From contig CM073515.1 in assembly GCA_037074615.1 (NCBI GenBank), positions 12,237,001-12,301,000 of the forward strand: a stretch of DNA of 64,000 nucleotides, in the 5' to 3' direction. Positions 47,171-59,956 of the stretch are shown here, one piece after another. Position numbers and translations under genes: made by a program. The first letter of the stretch is position 1; each line of letters begins with the position of its first letter. The DNA comes from Leucaena leucocephala (Eukaryota > Streptophyta > Magnoliopsida > Fabales > Fabaceae). A model generated the notes under the pieces. It saw only the letters and a list, made by a program, of their open reading frames with translations. It ran no database searches and was not told the origin of the DNA.

Positions 47171-49300
47171 TGTCATATCCCAATTTTTAGGCATATAAGC
47201 CTAGTATGTAGCCTTAAAGAGGTAGGCTACCAGGCCCTAATGAGCTGAAGTCCCAAAAATATACAGAGGATTTTGAGGGACTAAACTGCAAATAAGCGAA
47301 AGTATAGGGGCTTATATGTAAATAGTGAAAGTCCTTATGGACATAATGGTCATTTTAGAAAATAAATGGATTAAAGTAAAAGTCTAAAAGTTTTATGATG
47401 CAAAAATAAAAGTATTCACAAGTTGTGGGCCATTATATGTAATTATGAAAAGTTGAGGGACTACAGTATAATTTCTAAAAAGTTCAGGGGCAAAATGGTA
47501 ATTATAGAAAGTTGAACCATAAAAGGCCCAAAAATGTCCAAAAATGGTTTAGCCCCAAATTTTACCATAAAATAGATAAAGTTATTCTAATCAGTTTAAT
47601 GTAACATAGAATTTTAATTTGAGGTTCCAAAAAATTGATATTAATTTAAGAAGTCTGGCAATTATTACAATATCTTTTGGATCTCATAATCAGATAAAAT
47701 TTGGTGATAAATTCTTATAATTAATATAAGAATTTATAAAATTTATAGAGATAAAAAATGAGTCATGTAGAATTAATTATAGAATTTACGGTGAAAAAGG
47801 ACACCGATAAAGGGTTTAGAAAAAATGTATGTAATTTTTATTAGGACTTCTAAGTCTCAAAAAATTATGAGACTTTATAGAAAATTCATTTTATATTATA
47901 ATGAATTTCTAAAAGTGTTATAATTAGTAAAAGAGTTAAATAGAATTTATCTCAGAAATCAGGGTAATTCAAAGATATTGGGATAAGGGAAGTTTCTTAA
48001 GAATTGAGCTATTAAAGTACTGAAGCTTGATCAGAGACCCAAGATGACATTCCAAGAAGTCCAAACTATGGCCCAAGAGTTATGTGGGTCCAAGTGAAAT
48101 TAAAATAATATTTTAGTTATTTTCAATAAAGTATAATTACCTGGTTGAAGTTATAACTGGGGAATTGATCAAATAAAACTTTGGACTTATCTGGAAACCA
48201 TAAGGTGGCATAAAAGGTATCCTAATTGGATCCACCAAGATGCCACATGGCATTAAGCTAGGAAAAGAAGAAAACTCAAGAAAAAGCTAATGACATGTGG
48301 CACAATCTCAATCGTTCATTATAGGATAAGATTCTGGAATTCTCTGGAAGCGCTAAGTCAACAGCTGAGGTGTCCCAAGGACACCACCATAGTGCCAACT
48401 AGCATGCAAGGTGTCCCTTGATGATGTCATCATGATGATGCAGGCAAAAATTATTAAGGAAGCAAGCAATCTGAGTCATTCATCGTGATTCGATCTGGAT
48501 TGTCCAATCCACCTTGCTTCAACTATAAATACCCCCACCCCTCAAGGTGAAGCATGACCAAGAGAAAGGAAAGAATAGAAAATAAGAGAGAGAAATAGAA
48601 AGAGAGAAAGAAAGGAAAGAAAAAGGAGGAGGCCTAACTAAGTTAGGAGCAATCTAAGGAGTTTAGGGACTCGACAAGCTTAGGAATAAGGTAAATAATT
48701 TATCTTAGTCCATGCTCTAATAAATTAAAGGATTATTTTTATGAGTTTAATAGTTATAATAGAGAAATATCTCTCTCTTGATAAGGTTAGCAGTGGATAG
48801 AAAGAAAATTAGGGGATTGTTAGATTAAGGATATTACCTCAAGTTAAGCTTGAGTAAAGTAGAGTTATACTGGATAGGATAATAATAAAAATATAATTAT
48901 GTTATGTATATCCTTTGACCTATGTAAAGAAGAAACCTCAGAGAAAAGGCTAAGAACTAAGGAAAAGCTAAGCGACAGGTAGTGAACTTACCTACTTGTA
49001 TGCTTTATGTGATATTTACTTATTTTGATGATATGAAGCATATATGATTAAGTAATACTTTTTTTCTTTTCATACTATGACCATATGTTATAATTAAGAT
49101 ACATTGAAGCATGTAAGTTATCATTATGCAAGCATGATCATTAAGTGCACACATAGTAACATTAAGCATGTAGTTGCATACATTGTATGGTTTTTGTTTA
49201 CTACTGAGATTTTTTCCAAAATCTCACCCCTCCAAGTCACCACTATAATAGGGATTGCACATGAGGAGGAAGATGAAAAGGCATAAAGAAGATATAGGAA
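47171..49300 (+). mobile_element. LTR-type sequence with intact-looking promoter; end undefined
   Basis: It begins TGTCATATCCCAATTTTTAG at 47171, like a plant Gypsy-type LTR. Near 48500 it has a CCAAT box (about 48504) and TATAAAT at 48524-48530, followed by a purine-rich leader (GAGAAAGGAAAG) and a GAGATTTTTTCCAAAATCTC hairpin near 49206-49225, a pattern often seen in the R/U5 part of such LTRs. I found no clear right end or target duplication, so the end given is approximate. Confidence 0.55.
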
Positions 49301-50919
49301 TTAGTTGTATTATGTATGTGTATGTAAAGTTGGATGATGAAATTATCACTATGAAAAGTAACTCATGAGAAAACAATGGCAATTGAACTATAATTAGAAA
49401 TAGTAAATAGTTGAATAAATATATGATATTTTACTAGTAAATAGTAGACATACCAAACTTTGATTTGATATATAGAATGCCTTATTTGGATGTCTACACA
49501 TGGAGATATAATTTTTTAAAGTTGGAACCAAAATGTTAGAATCTGGGGAAGAATGCTGGATGAACACTAAACTTTGAGCATTGAATGATGTTGACTTGGT
49601 CAAGGCAATAAGGGACAATGTTTAACTGATAAATGTTGTAGTGACTTTGCCTCAACCCTAAAAATCATTGTTAGATATGCTATTCCTCAAATTTTATTGT
49701 TCTTGAAGAAATAAAACAAAAATACACATCTTGAACAAACTTGCTTTCCATTCAAAGCTAGTTTAGAAATAAGAGCAGCTGCTATTTTATCGATCCAAAT
49801 TATTAACAACTCAATCACTCATATTAACAACTATCACGTACTATAATAACAACTTATGTCCCTTCCCATATCAGAACATGCTCTGTAATTCACGTTTTAT
49901 AGCAACCAAAGTGAGTATCTGAGTTCTTCTTTCCTTCGTATTTGTTTCTTCGGGGATGTCTCTAGACTCAAGACCAAATGGGTCCTTGTTTTGGGTCAGT
50001 GTTGAAGAAGAATAGTTTGGAAAAATAATTGTGCATCTTGTTCAAAATTAAGGCGAAGAATAAGAAGGACGCGGGAGGTGAGAGGTGCGAAGAGAACAGA
50101 AGACAAAGGCGATAAGGAAAAGAGCATTGATGGCAAAGAGTGGCGACTCCTTATTTCTCTCTTCCCAGCATCGAGGATAATCTAAATAAGGGAATATGAG
50201 AAAAAAGGCAGTTATGCCTTTTAACAATTGAAAAAAATCATCTGAGGTCACATGGGACTTGACATTAATTATGCCATTTCTTGGGACTTTTTAGCATTTG
50301 ATTCCTTACATGGGATATAGATGCCATTTTTCCTAATAAATATGATATTAATAAATTAATAAAATCTCAACCATTCAACGAGATATTTTCCCTAGGAGAT
50401 ACAAGAGAGACAAGGTTGTCAAAACTCTAATAATTAGTACTCATTCGAGTTATGACTATAATACCTTGTTAACAAATTTTGATATATTAAATAAATTAGT
50501 TAATCATAATAAATATGATATGATCCTTCTCAAAGTACTTAGTATAACATTATCAGTTAATATAATACCTTGAAAAAATTAATTTAGAAAAAATTAATAA
50601 ATAGAATATATAAAATGAGTTAATGTCTTATATTTAAAACTAAATCCAACTCTATAGTTAGCTTTTATATTAAGCGCCATGGGAGTATTATTTGTCTATA
50701 AAGAATAAGGCGACTCAATTAAATACATGTTTGAATTTCTTCATATTCTAATTTTACATCTTTTTTTTTAAATTAATCTTTTAGTCCTTCAAATTTTGAA
50801 TTAGCAAAGGAATAATAATAAAATCCTTTCGTGCATGATTGATTAATCCATAAAGATAAGTATGTTATCAAAAAACATCTTTCATTACATTCAAGTCATG
50901 TATAAATAAGATTATTTTA
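49301..50919. other. AT-rich intergenic sequence, no gene seen
   Basis: No convincing gene. A purine-rich patch at about 50040-50150 gives a short open frame on the minus strand with no recognisable product. Confidence 0.4.
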
Positions 50920-50999
50920 CCCTCCAGTCCTAAATATAACTATACTTTGTACTATAATTTGTACTATAAAGTGGATCTTATATTTAGAACCAGAGGTAG
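50920..50999. mobile_element. Stowaway-like MITE, 80 bp
   Basis: The left end CCCTCCAGTCCTAAATATAA and the right end TTATATTTAGAACCAGAGGTAG are imperfect inverted repeats. TA flanks both sides (50918-50919 and 51000-51001), the Tc1/mariner-type duplication. The CTCCCTCCGTCC-like end is usual for Stowaway elements. Confidence 0.75.
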
Positions 51000-51439
51000 T
51001 ATATGATTATGATTTCTTTTTAATTAAGGAACTTAGTTGGTTGTAGGTAGAGAAATGACTAAACCATATATCTCATCTATGTTTAATTATATGCATTTCT
51101 AAACCATATAAGCTTGGAAAAGGATAACTAACCAATGTGTATGTATATTATAAAATCATAGATATAAGAAAATTAAGTAAAAAAATCATGTATATTAAGA
51201 AAACCATAGATATATACCTAAGGATACTTGGTCTATTAATAGACAAACTAGATAACAAAGTGAGAATACTAATGTTTGATTTCCACCTTATTAAAAAATA
51301 TTAGGAAGAGGTATGTATCATAAAATTTTGATCTAAATTAATTGATTATTCGGATATCTAAATCCTTATGGCTGAAAGGTTATAACAAAAATCATAGATA
51401 TATGACATCTTTCTGCATGGGGTTATAGGAGAGAATTAG

Positions 51440-53135
51440 GGAAGAATTTTAGATGTTTCAAACTATTTTTCACTTGGAGATGATATTTCCTCCATCATTT
51501 TTCACTATTATGGTTTATTTGATGGTCCACCTTGCTTAAGAAGCAAAAATGCTGGCCTAATTCAATATCACTGGATGTACCCTATTAAGAGGTACAAGAA
51601 ACTTTATCTCTTCATATTTTATTAGATACTCTTGATTCCACAACATGCACAAGGTTGAAATCAAGAGTCACGAAGTGAGATTTTGGAAGATAAACCAGTA
51701 GGCACGTTTATGTGTTACTCTTAAATATAAATTTAATTCAAATTATTAATTATTAATACGAATAGCATAATTAATAAAACAAACTAATAGGTCATATATA
51801 GATAAAGTTGAGGCATCCGATTCCACTTCTTAGAGACAAATAACATGTATGACTTTGAATTTGGGGAAGACTTTAATTCATGTTTGATCCCTTCTATATG
51901 TCTTTAATCAAGTTTTTAGGCATCACATAATCAATTTTTATATATTAAAAAAAGTTATTTTGGGTGTAAATGTATGCATGAATTTAGGTCATACACTGGG
52001 TTTCAAATGTGACACTGCAAATTTTTCAAAAAACTGAAAACCTATGTTTGCAATAAGACATGGCCAGAGGGGTTATTCAGGGGATGAGGTCTTAACTTTT
52101 TGCTTAAGGTACTTTGATGACATGTAGACGTCTTTTAACCTCTCACATCACGTTGACTATTCTCCTCCTCATCCTACCATATCAAGTGATTTGTTTCCTC
52201 CTGTTATGAAACCCATTGGAGGATATGAGTTCTTCAAACTCACTCTCATAGAGAAACTACAGGCACACATACATGTTCTGATAAATTGCAACCAAGTTGA
52301 ATCTTTCCTTCTCTAAGTATATATACTTAAATTAAATGAACACTATTTTTTACTTGTAATTAAATTTATCATCTCTAACACTTATAAAACAAATCACACT
52401 TCATTGTAAAGGAAGTACAGAAGTCATGTTAAACGCCAGCTATGAGTACGTAGGTGAACTTCTGTTGAAGCTGATAAAAGAGTCCACCAAGGGTTTCCTG
52501 ATTGGTTTACACACGATGAATACGTAATGACATCAGACCTTACACAATAGAATTCAAAAATCTATCACTCTGTCTATTATACCATGTAGAAGGTATGTCG
52601 TGTACAATATTAACGAGTTCAAGTTCTGTATGGTTGCACATGACTAGGGATTACTCACACAAAACTCTGGGGTTTGAGGAACATTTGGGATGAGGAGTTA
52701 TGCTAGTAGTAATGACGGCGACATACAAAGCATCACTTATTAGGGAAAGCTTATTGACATCGTTGAGTTAAATTACTAGCTTTTCACTATAACTCTCTTC
52801 AAGTGCTACTGGGCAAACATGACATCTTCATGGGGACTTACTATTGATGACTTAGGCATCACATCTGCCAACTTTTCCAGGCTTATTCATACAGGTAAAT
52901 ATGAGCTGTTCATTCTGGCCTCTAAGGCATACTAGGTTTATTATGTAGAGGATAAGAAGCATAAAGATTGGAATATAGTGGTTCACCTCAAGCCACAAGA
53001 TCTTTTTGATACGGGTGATGGTGACATCACTGTTTATAACAGCAAGCCTTTCCAACCGACGAATTTTGAAAATGTCTTCTCTCAAGGTGATGACAATTTA
53101 GCCATTATCACGTATATGTCTTCTTCATCCTAATA
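51440..53135 (+). pseudogene. CACTA TNPD-type transposase remnant (DUF4218 and DUF4216)
   Basis: Near 51470-51590 the translation shows LEMIFPPSFFTIMVYLMVHL and LIQYHWMYPIKRYKKL, hallmarks of the DUF4218 region. At about 52083-52310 it continues with VLTFCLRYFDDM, the end of that region (PIGGYEFFKL, HIHVLINCNQVESF). From about 52430 to 53130 comes the DUF4216 region, with NINEFKFCMV, LLTQNSGV, LFKCYWANMTSSWG, KYELFILASKAY and VYYVEDKKHKDWNIVVH. The order is that of plant CACTA transposases. Stops and frameshifts are frequent and a non-matching stretch (about 51640-52080) may be an intron. It is followed by CACTA-type subterminal repeats and a terminus at 54243. Confidence 0.85.
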
Positions 53136-53379
53136 TTTATTTACAATTGTTGTTAATAAATACTTAAAAACTCATTTACTTCAAATTTAAATTTTATTCC
53201 ATTATAATCTGATTACAAATTAAATCTAAAAATATTTTATTATCAAAAATCTCTTTTCAGGGAGGGTGATGATGATGATGAATGACTTTTAGTATGCTTT
53301 GAATGTTTAATGTAACATTTCTTCTTGTACAAAAATAATTACAAACACAAAGTAAATATTTTTGAAAAAAAATAAAGAA

Positions 53380-54243
53380 ACACACATTTGTAGTGGTTTG
53401 GATAACGGCTACAAATTTTATCGGGCAGTAAACCGCTACAAAACCATACTTAATGTCTATAAATACCTCCCCTCCTCCCATTCTTACTTTTTCTCGGGTT
53501 TTCTGTTCTTCTTGTTCTCCCTTACTTCCTCTGTGTGTGTTCTCTTCTTTTTTTCTTATCTTGGTTCTTTCATCACATGGTGATAAGATTATTTCAATTT
53601 ATAAGCTTATTTTCCTTCCACATTTGTATATTTATTTTTATTAACTTGTGTATTTACTATTTTCAGGTCATTCTTACACAAATTATTGGATCTATTCAAT
53701 CATTTTCATATCATATTTTATCCACTTTCTAACTCTATTATACACCTTATTTTATCTACTTCCAAACTTTATACCTATCTAATATCAATTTATATACTTT
53801 ATATATCTTAAGTATTTCTCATTAAATAAAATATATTAAATTAAATTACATAGTACAGCTAAATAAACTATATATATATATATACACAGTTTTAAAAATT
53901 CATATATTCATATATATAATTATATAAGTACCATTACCCAGAATTTTTAATATTTTACCGTGATTGCAACATTTGTAAGGGTTATATAACTATTACAAAT
54001 TTTTGGTGCCAACCTAAAAATTTTTGTTTACCGCCAAAATATTGTTACCTTGCAATTTTTTGCCAACCTGCCACGATTTGTAGCAGTTTACTAACGGCTA
54101 CAAAATTTTGTCCCTTACATTCACATATACATTTATAGTGGTTTTGTTGACCACTGCTAAATTAATGAACCACTATAAACATTTATAACAGTTTGACAGT
54201 CATGCGTAGCAGTTACGTTAGCCACTACAAATGTGTTATAGTG
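53380..54243. repeat. Subterminal repeats and right terminus of second CACTA element
   Basis: GGCTACAAATTTT, CCGCTACAAAAC, TTTGTAGCAGTTTAC and CCACTACAAATG recur in both orientations up to the end at 54243. A different motif from the first CACTA element shows that the two belong to different families. Confidence 0.75.
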
Positions 54244-54259
54244 CCTAAATTTGTAGTGA

Positions 54260-57200
54260 TTGCCTTACAAAGAAGAAGTCACATTTTTTTTAAATATAAA
54301 CCTAGCAAGGTTTGTAAGAAACAAAAGAAGCCTTATTTCAGATATTTCAAGAGGTGATCTTCTAAGTCACTTAAGGCTAATAGGTGTTTCTTGTGTGGTG
54401 GAAAAGGACATTTTGCAAAATCTTTTCCTATGAAGAAAAATCAAAGGGAGATTAAGATGCTTTAGTCATTCTATAATGCTCTGCCTATAGTAGACTCTGA
54501 AGATATTGAATCCATCTATGAAGAACAGTATGAAGAAGATGAAGATACCCAATATGTTATTCATATGTCTGAGTAATAAAGTTCTAATAATGAATACCAC
54601 CCTTACAGGACCATTTACTCCCTTAACCCTTTATCCATATGCAAACACTTGCCTTTTTAAAGAGCCAATGCCAATCTTAGGATCCTTTGGGTCTTTAGGA
54701 ATGTCTTAAATTGACAAAAACCCCATACCAAATATTGAAACCAAGATCCTTTCCACCAAGTATGATAAGCCCTTTAAGGCTATTACTAAGATTGATACAG
54801 GTTCTTGTGCTACTATCCTTAAGCCCTATATTTAATAAACCCTTTACTACAGTTAACTAGGAGGTTTTCCAAATAGAACTTATCTCTAAGAAGAAGATGG
54901 GATACAATTCTTTTCTAGATGCATTATATGGATTCGAGTCATTGGTAGTTATTTGCCTGAAAAAGATATCTTTTATGGATTTGATGCATTTTATCACACA
55001 AGAGGCTTATCCATCGTACCTAAGGGTCTTAATTTCAAGAAGTTCTTTAGCCCTTATCTCCAAACACCTAGCATTCTTGAAATTACTCAAACACCAACTG
55101 GTTATGAAAATACTCATGATACGCTCCTCTAGCTTTGTTCAGACAGTCATGACCAATTCAAACATCATTTCTCACTCTGGTAGAACCAAGAATTCTTTTG
55201 AAGATTTCCTTTTAAGAAAAATGAAGATGTCAATCTAGCCAAAGCAACTTATTCAGAAATAAATCCTAATGATCTAGTTCTAGCAAAAAAAAGTGTGTCA
55301 CTTTGCTGCCCCAAGGTCTTATTAAGCCCACAGAGTCTAATTGGGCTTGCCAACCTTTTATATTGAAAAGTTATCTGAGCAACTCAAAGGAAGAAAGAGG
55401 TTGGTAATCAACTACAAGCCTCTTAACATATTTCTACAAGATGAAAAGTTTCCTCTGCCTAAGATGAATACATTAGCCTCTCAGTTGTCCAAGGCAAAAC
55501 TCTTTTCCAAGTTTGATTTAAAAGAAAGATTTTGGCAACTTGAAATTCACCCTAAAGAAAGATATAAAACTGCCTTCTATATTCCTGGCACTCAGTACTA
55601 ATAGATTATGATGCTATTTGGTTTGAAGGTGACCCCATCCATCTTTCAAAAAACTATGATAAAAATATTGGGCCTATCCTCAACTCCACTCTCATCTACA
55701 TAGATGACATCCTCATGTTCCCAGAAGATGAACGAAGCTATAAGTCCCTCTTGGCTCAATTTCCTATCTGTTTGATCATGCTTTCCTTCAAAAAGGGCTA
55801 CATAGCCTAGGACCAAATTGAATTCATTGGCATGATTTTTCATGATGGTTTTTACTAACCTGGCCCTCACATTTCTCAAGAATTGCTTAACTTCCCAAAC
55901 AACAACTTATCGGTAAACCAAATCCAGCTATTTCTAAGTATTGTTAATTACATGCGTGACTTTATTCTAGATATGACTAAACATACAAGCCAACTTTCTA
56001 AACTTATCCAAAAGAACCCTCCTTCTTAAGGGACCTCACAGAGTACAGCTGTCAAATCTATGAAAAAAGTAACCCAGCTCCACCTCCTTTAAAGATTCTA
56101 GGTATGGGACAAAGGATTCTGTAGATTGATTCTAGTGGTTATTTCTGGGGAGCCATACTTCTTGAAGAAGTTACTGGGAAAAGACATTATTGTGCGTATG
56201 CTAGCAGACAATTCAAGGACTCAAAAAAGTATTATCATACAACTTATAAGGAGATCCTTGCAGAAAAGAAGGGCATTAAAAAATTCAAATTTTACTTAAG
56301 TTTAAATTTATTGTTGAAATGGACAACACATCTTTCCATCCATGTTGGACACCAAAAAAAAGACTATCCCAAGCTCACAACTTCTCAAATGGAAAGACTA
56401 GTTCTCTCGCTATAAATTCATAGTGAAACACATAAAAAGTCACCAGAATATTATAGCTGGCTATCATTCCAGACCCTAAAAGATCCAACTCCTTACCCCT
56501 ACTAGACCTTGATACATCATACTGATAGATCGTCTTATTCTTCCAAGAGCCTCTTACTTCACCAACACACCATGAATTTCCCTTAAACCTAAACCCATAA
56601 ACATTGAGCATATCCAACAAATAGCCAATAAAAATCTTTCGTATTGGCTTCACCTTCTTCTCACCAAATATCCTATCTCTCATTCCATTAACCTCTTCAA
56701 CATAGAAAAACCTTATATGACAGTCTCTTTCATAACTAATCCCATTCCTGAAGAGTTAAAGTGGTACCTTTAGTCCCTCTATACTCTTTATGCCTGTGTT
56801 ATTGAACCCTTACCTGTTTACTATTACCTTTATGACAGCAAAAATAAAAATTCTTGTTTATAGCCAGTGTTATAGTGGTTTTCTCCTCTCCATGTTTGGC
56901 AAAGATAACTTGGCAAAGTGATTGAACAACATCATCTATGGGAAATCCCAGAGGACTGACAGATCTTCCAATGTTTCTTTTCTCTACATAGATCATATCA
57001 CATATATGTATACCATAAATCAAGCTTATCTGTGACAGACCTAAGCACATTGGCCAAATTAAAAAGATGCTCTCTTTTGAAACTTAAAACTCTTTGTAAG
57101 CAATTTAAATAATTGTTTATGTGGGCATCTAGAATTAACATACACTTCTCTTGGTCCTATTCATAATGAATCCTTCGTTTCCTCATACATCAAAATCTGG

Positions 57201-57850
57201 TACAAAATACCTCGAGAGACCATATATTCAGCCTGGCCACCTTAGCTTATCTCAACTTCAACACACCATAATCGTCCACTACATTATAGCTTTCCTCTCA
57301 TAGGTCACATTTAGCCTCTTAAGATATTTCCCACTCACAAGACTAACAAGGTGGACTACTTTCTTAAGATCTATTGGGGACTAGTCTCACAATACTTAGA
57401 AGTACTCCTGACAACAAACCCATATGCTGCATGTGGTGAAGATTACTCGAACCTCTCACCAGATGATAACCATGAGCCTATTTGTAGGTTAAGATGGTGA
57501 GTTAGAAAGGAGATTCACGCATGCTCCTTAGTATTCCCACATAATAAGCTTTTAATAAAGTGTCTAAAAAATTATTGTCCTAGTGTGGTCAGCTTTAGTA
57601 AAGTATGTCCTAGTGTGGTCCTAGTGTAGATTGCTTTTAATCTTCCAAGCTCATATAAAATAATTGTTCATTTGTCTATTTGTATCTTTAACTCTCTATA
57701 AAAGGATCCCTTGGTACTCCTTGAGGATCATTGAGAGTTCAACCTTGTAACTCACCTTAGAAATAGAAGTATATTTTCCTTATAAGTTCTTCCTCTTCTG
57801 AAAGCTCTATATTTCCTTATCTCTGCTCTTGTCTCTATAGAAATTCTATT
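54260..57850 (+). pseudogene. Endogenous pararetrovirus (Caulimoviridae-like), decayed
   Basis: This is an old integrated copy of a plant DNA virus that replicates by reverse transcription. Separate decayed blocks appear in viral order. They are a basic stretch with a CCHC-type zinc knuckle (about 54385-54429, last Cys changed to Ser), an aspartic protease motif with DTGS (about 54794), a reverse transcriptase region (about 55380-55900) with YIDD at 55697-55708, and an RNase H region (about 56135-56300). Stops and frameshifts break every block. No integrase is seen, which separates it from Gypsy retrotransposons. Sequence from 56500 to 57500 shows no readable gene. A TATA box and leader-like sequence lie at 57697-57850. 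The genus is not determined; the RNase H and promoter resemble petuvirus/florendovirus types by impression only. It cannot encode a working virus as it stands. Confidence 0.8.
57697..57705 (+). promoter_or_regulatory. TATA box of pararetroviral promoter region
   Basis: TATAAAAGG at 57697-57705 follows a long stretch without open frames and precedes a leader-like region (CCTTGAGGATCATTGAGAG..). This placement after the polymerase region fits the single large promoter of caulimovirids. Activity is not implied. Confidence 0.6.
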
Positions 57851-59384
57851 ATGCTCTACACTTACCTCTGATAAGAGGAACCTATGTATCATAAAGAATC
57901 TGATCTTGATCCAAACAATTCAAAATTCGTATGAATAATTTGATTTAGTTTGGGTATCTATTTGGGGTCTTGAAAGGCAGTATGATGAGAGGATGCTGAG
58001 GTAAGACCTTAGTATGGCCAAATATATGAAAATCTTATACTGGGTCTCAGAATTCACAAGGAAACTCACCCGTTTGGTACTTTTGGTCGTAAGATGGTGT
58101 GCTAAATAATTTTGTTTTCTCCCCTTTCTTTTGATGATAAAATGGAATATATTCAAACTTGAATAATAATGGAAAACAGATAGGTCGATATGCTATACGA
58201 CTTGTTCATTTGTTTTTTAAATATTTTACCCAAAAGAAAAAAGAAAGGAAAAAGATAGTATATCCGTGAGAGCTTTGTGTTTTGACAATCCATTCTATTC
58301 TACATTTGGTTTTTTGGTAGAAATTAGGCGGTATCTCCTAACTCATATTTTAGAAACTAATTCTCCTAAGATATTAATATTATCGAAATAGATTTTGCCT
58401 CTCATGATAAATTTTTTTTCCATGTGGCCTAATTCAAATTTATGACATTATATTTAACAAATCAAGCCATCTATAAGTTGTGCCTAGTTTTGTTGTTATG
58501 CCATGTTTGTTTATGGATGTAGAGAGCAAGTGAAGTAAACGTCATATCTTCACCTAAACATTAATTATTATTGCATTATTTATTTATTATTATCGTGTCT
58601 TCTTTTTCTTGGGTGCATCGCTGTCCATTGAATAGGATCAATAACAATAATTGTGTTTGATTTAACTTTTAAAGAATATATTTTAAAAAAAAATTCATTA
58701 TAAAATAATTTTAGAAAATATATTTTGTAAAATAGATATTGTATGAAACGTGATTTTTAAAAAAATAAATATTTAGATGGTTGTTATCAGAATAATTTTT
58801 TATAGATAAATTACTAGAAAATAATAATTATATAATGTAATTTTAAATTTATATTTTTTATTTGATATTGAAATAATAAGTAGTATACATAAAAACACAC
58901 ACATATATATATGTTATTAGAGTAATTAATAATAAATAATTAAAATTTTATATTTATATTTTTAATTTTCTTGTACATAATTAGAAATTTAATTTTATGT
59001 ATTTCAATTAATGTAAATAATTAAAAAGGGAATTAAAATTAATTAATAAATATATAGAAAGTAAAAATATGATATAATTTAACAAGTGAGAGGGTCGAAT
59101 GAGAGACAATGGTAAAAAAAGAGAGGAGAGCTAGCAAGATATAAATTAATACGATAATTATATCAAGATAAATTTTATAATGTGTATTTTTGTATAAAGT
59201 AATACATGATTAAATAATATATAAGACAAATTTATTTATTGAATTGATTATTAATTAATATGTATTTATATTTTTTTATATAATATAAGATTATATATAT
59301 ATATATAGATATTTTAGAATGGGAGGAAAGAAGATATGTTTTGTGTAGGATATTTTAGGTTAAAAAAAGTGACATTATAATAAC
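57851..59384. other. AT-rich intergenic sequence, no gene seen
   Basis: No gene or repeat recognised apart from short (TA)n runs, for example near 58902-58914 and 59292-59307. Confidence 0.5.
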
Positions 59385-59948
59385 TAGACCTAGGAAAGCA
59401 AACAAGCTCGCATATTGCGGGTAAGCTCGCTATAACCCATGGGCTGGGAGGGGCACAAGGAGCCCCAAAACTGCTAGCCTGAGTCACAGGCTAGATAGCC
59501 CGTTACCTTTTTTTAATATTTTAAAAAATTATTTTTAAACTTTTAAAATACTAATAAATTTTTTTAATGTTATATTAGTATAATAAAAAAATTGTTAATG
59601 TTATATTCTTAAAAATTCCTATTTTTTTATAAAAAATCTCAAATTTTATAATTATAAATATAAATAAACATTAACATAATATTAATTAATTATAATATAT
59701 CAACACATATCAATAAATAACCATCTTTACTAGTATTTGATAATGAAAATATTTAAAGTAATATTTGAGTAAAATAAATAATAATATTAATAATTAAAAA
59801 ATAGGCTAGTGGTCTAGCTCACTTAAAAACGGATATGCCTAAAAGCACTAGCATGTTAAGAGTGGGCTGTGCATCCAGCCTCAAAGCCCACATATTTTTT
59901 ATGTAAAATGGGCTTAGCTCATGAGCTGAGGTCATTTTACTAGCTCTA
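59385..59948. mobile_element. hAT-type MITE, 564 bp
   Basis: Ends TAGACCTAGGAAAG and CATTTTACTAGCTCTA are imperfect inverted repeats. Flanking octamers ATAATAAC (59377-59384) and ATAATAAA (59949-59956) match at seven of eight bases. Subterminal AGCTCGC/GCTAG/GGGCT motifs occur at both ends around an AT-rich core. No coding sequence. Confidence 0.85.
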
Positions 59949-59956
59949 ATAATAAA

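Larger units (their letters stand above)
51440..54243 (+). mobile_element. Second CACTA element, right part
   Basis: Transposase remnants are followed at 53380-54243 by repeats of GCTACAAA/TTTGTAGC, and the sequence ends at 54243 with a stretch whose reverse complement reads CACTATAACACATTTGTAGT, the usual CACTA terminus. The left terminus was not found, so the start given is the first coding trace. Confidence 0.75.
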
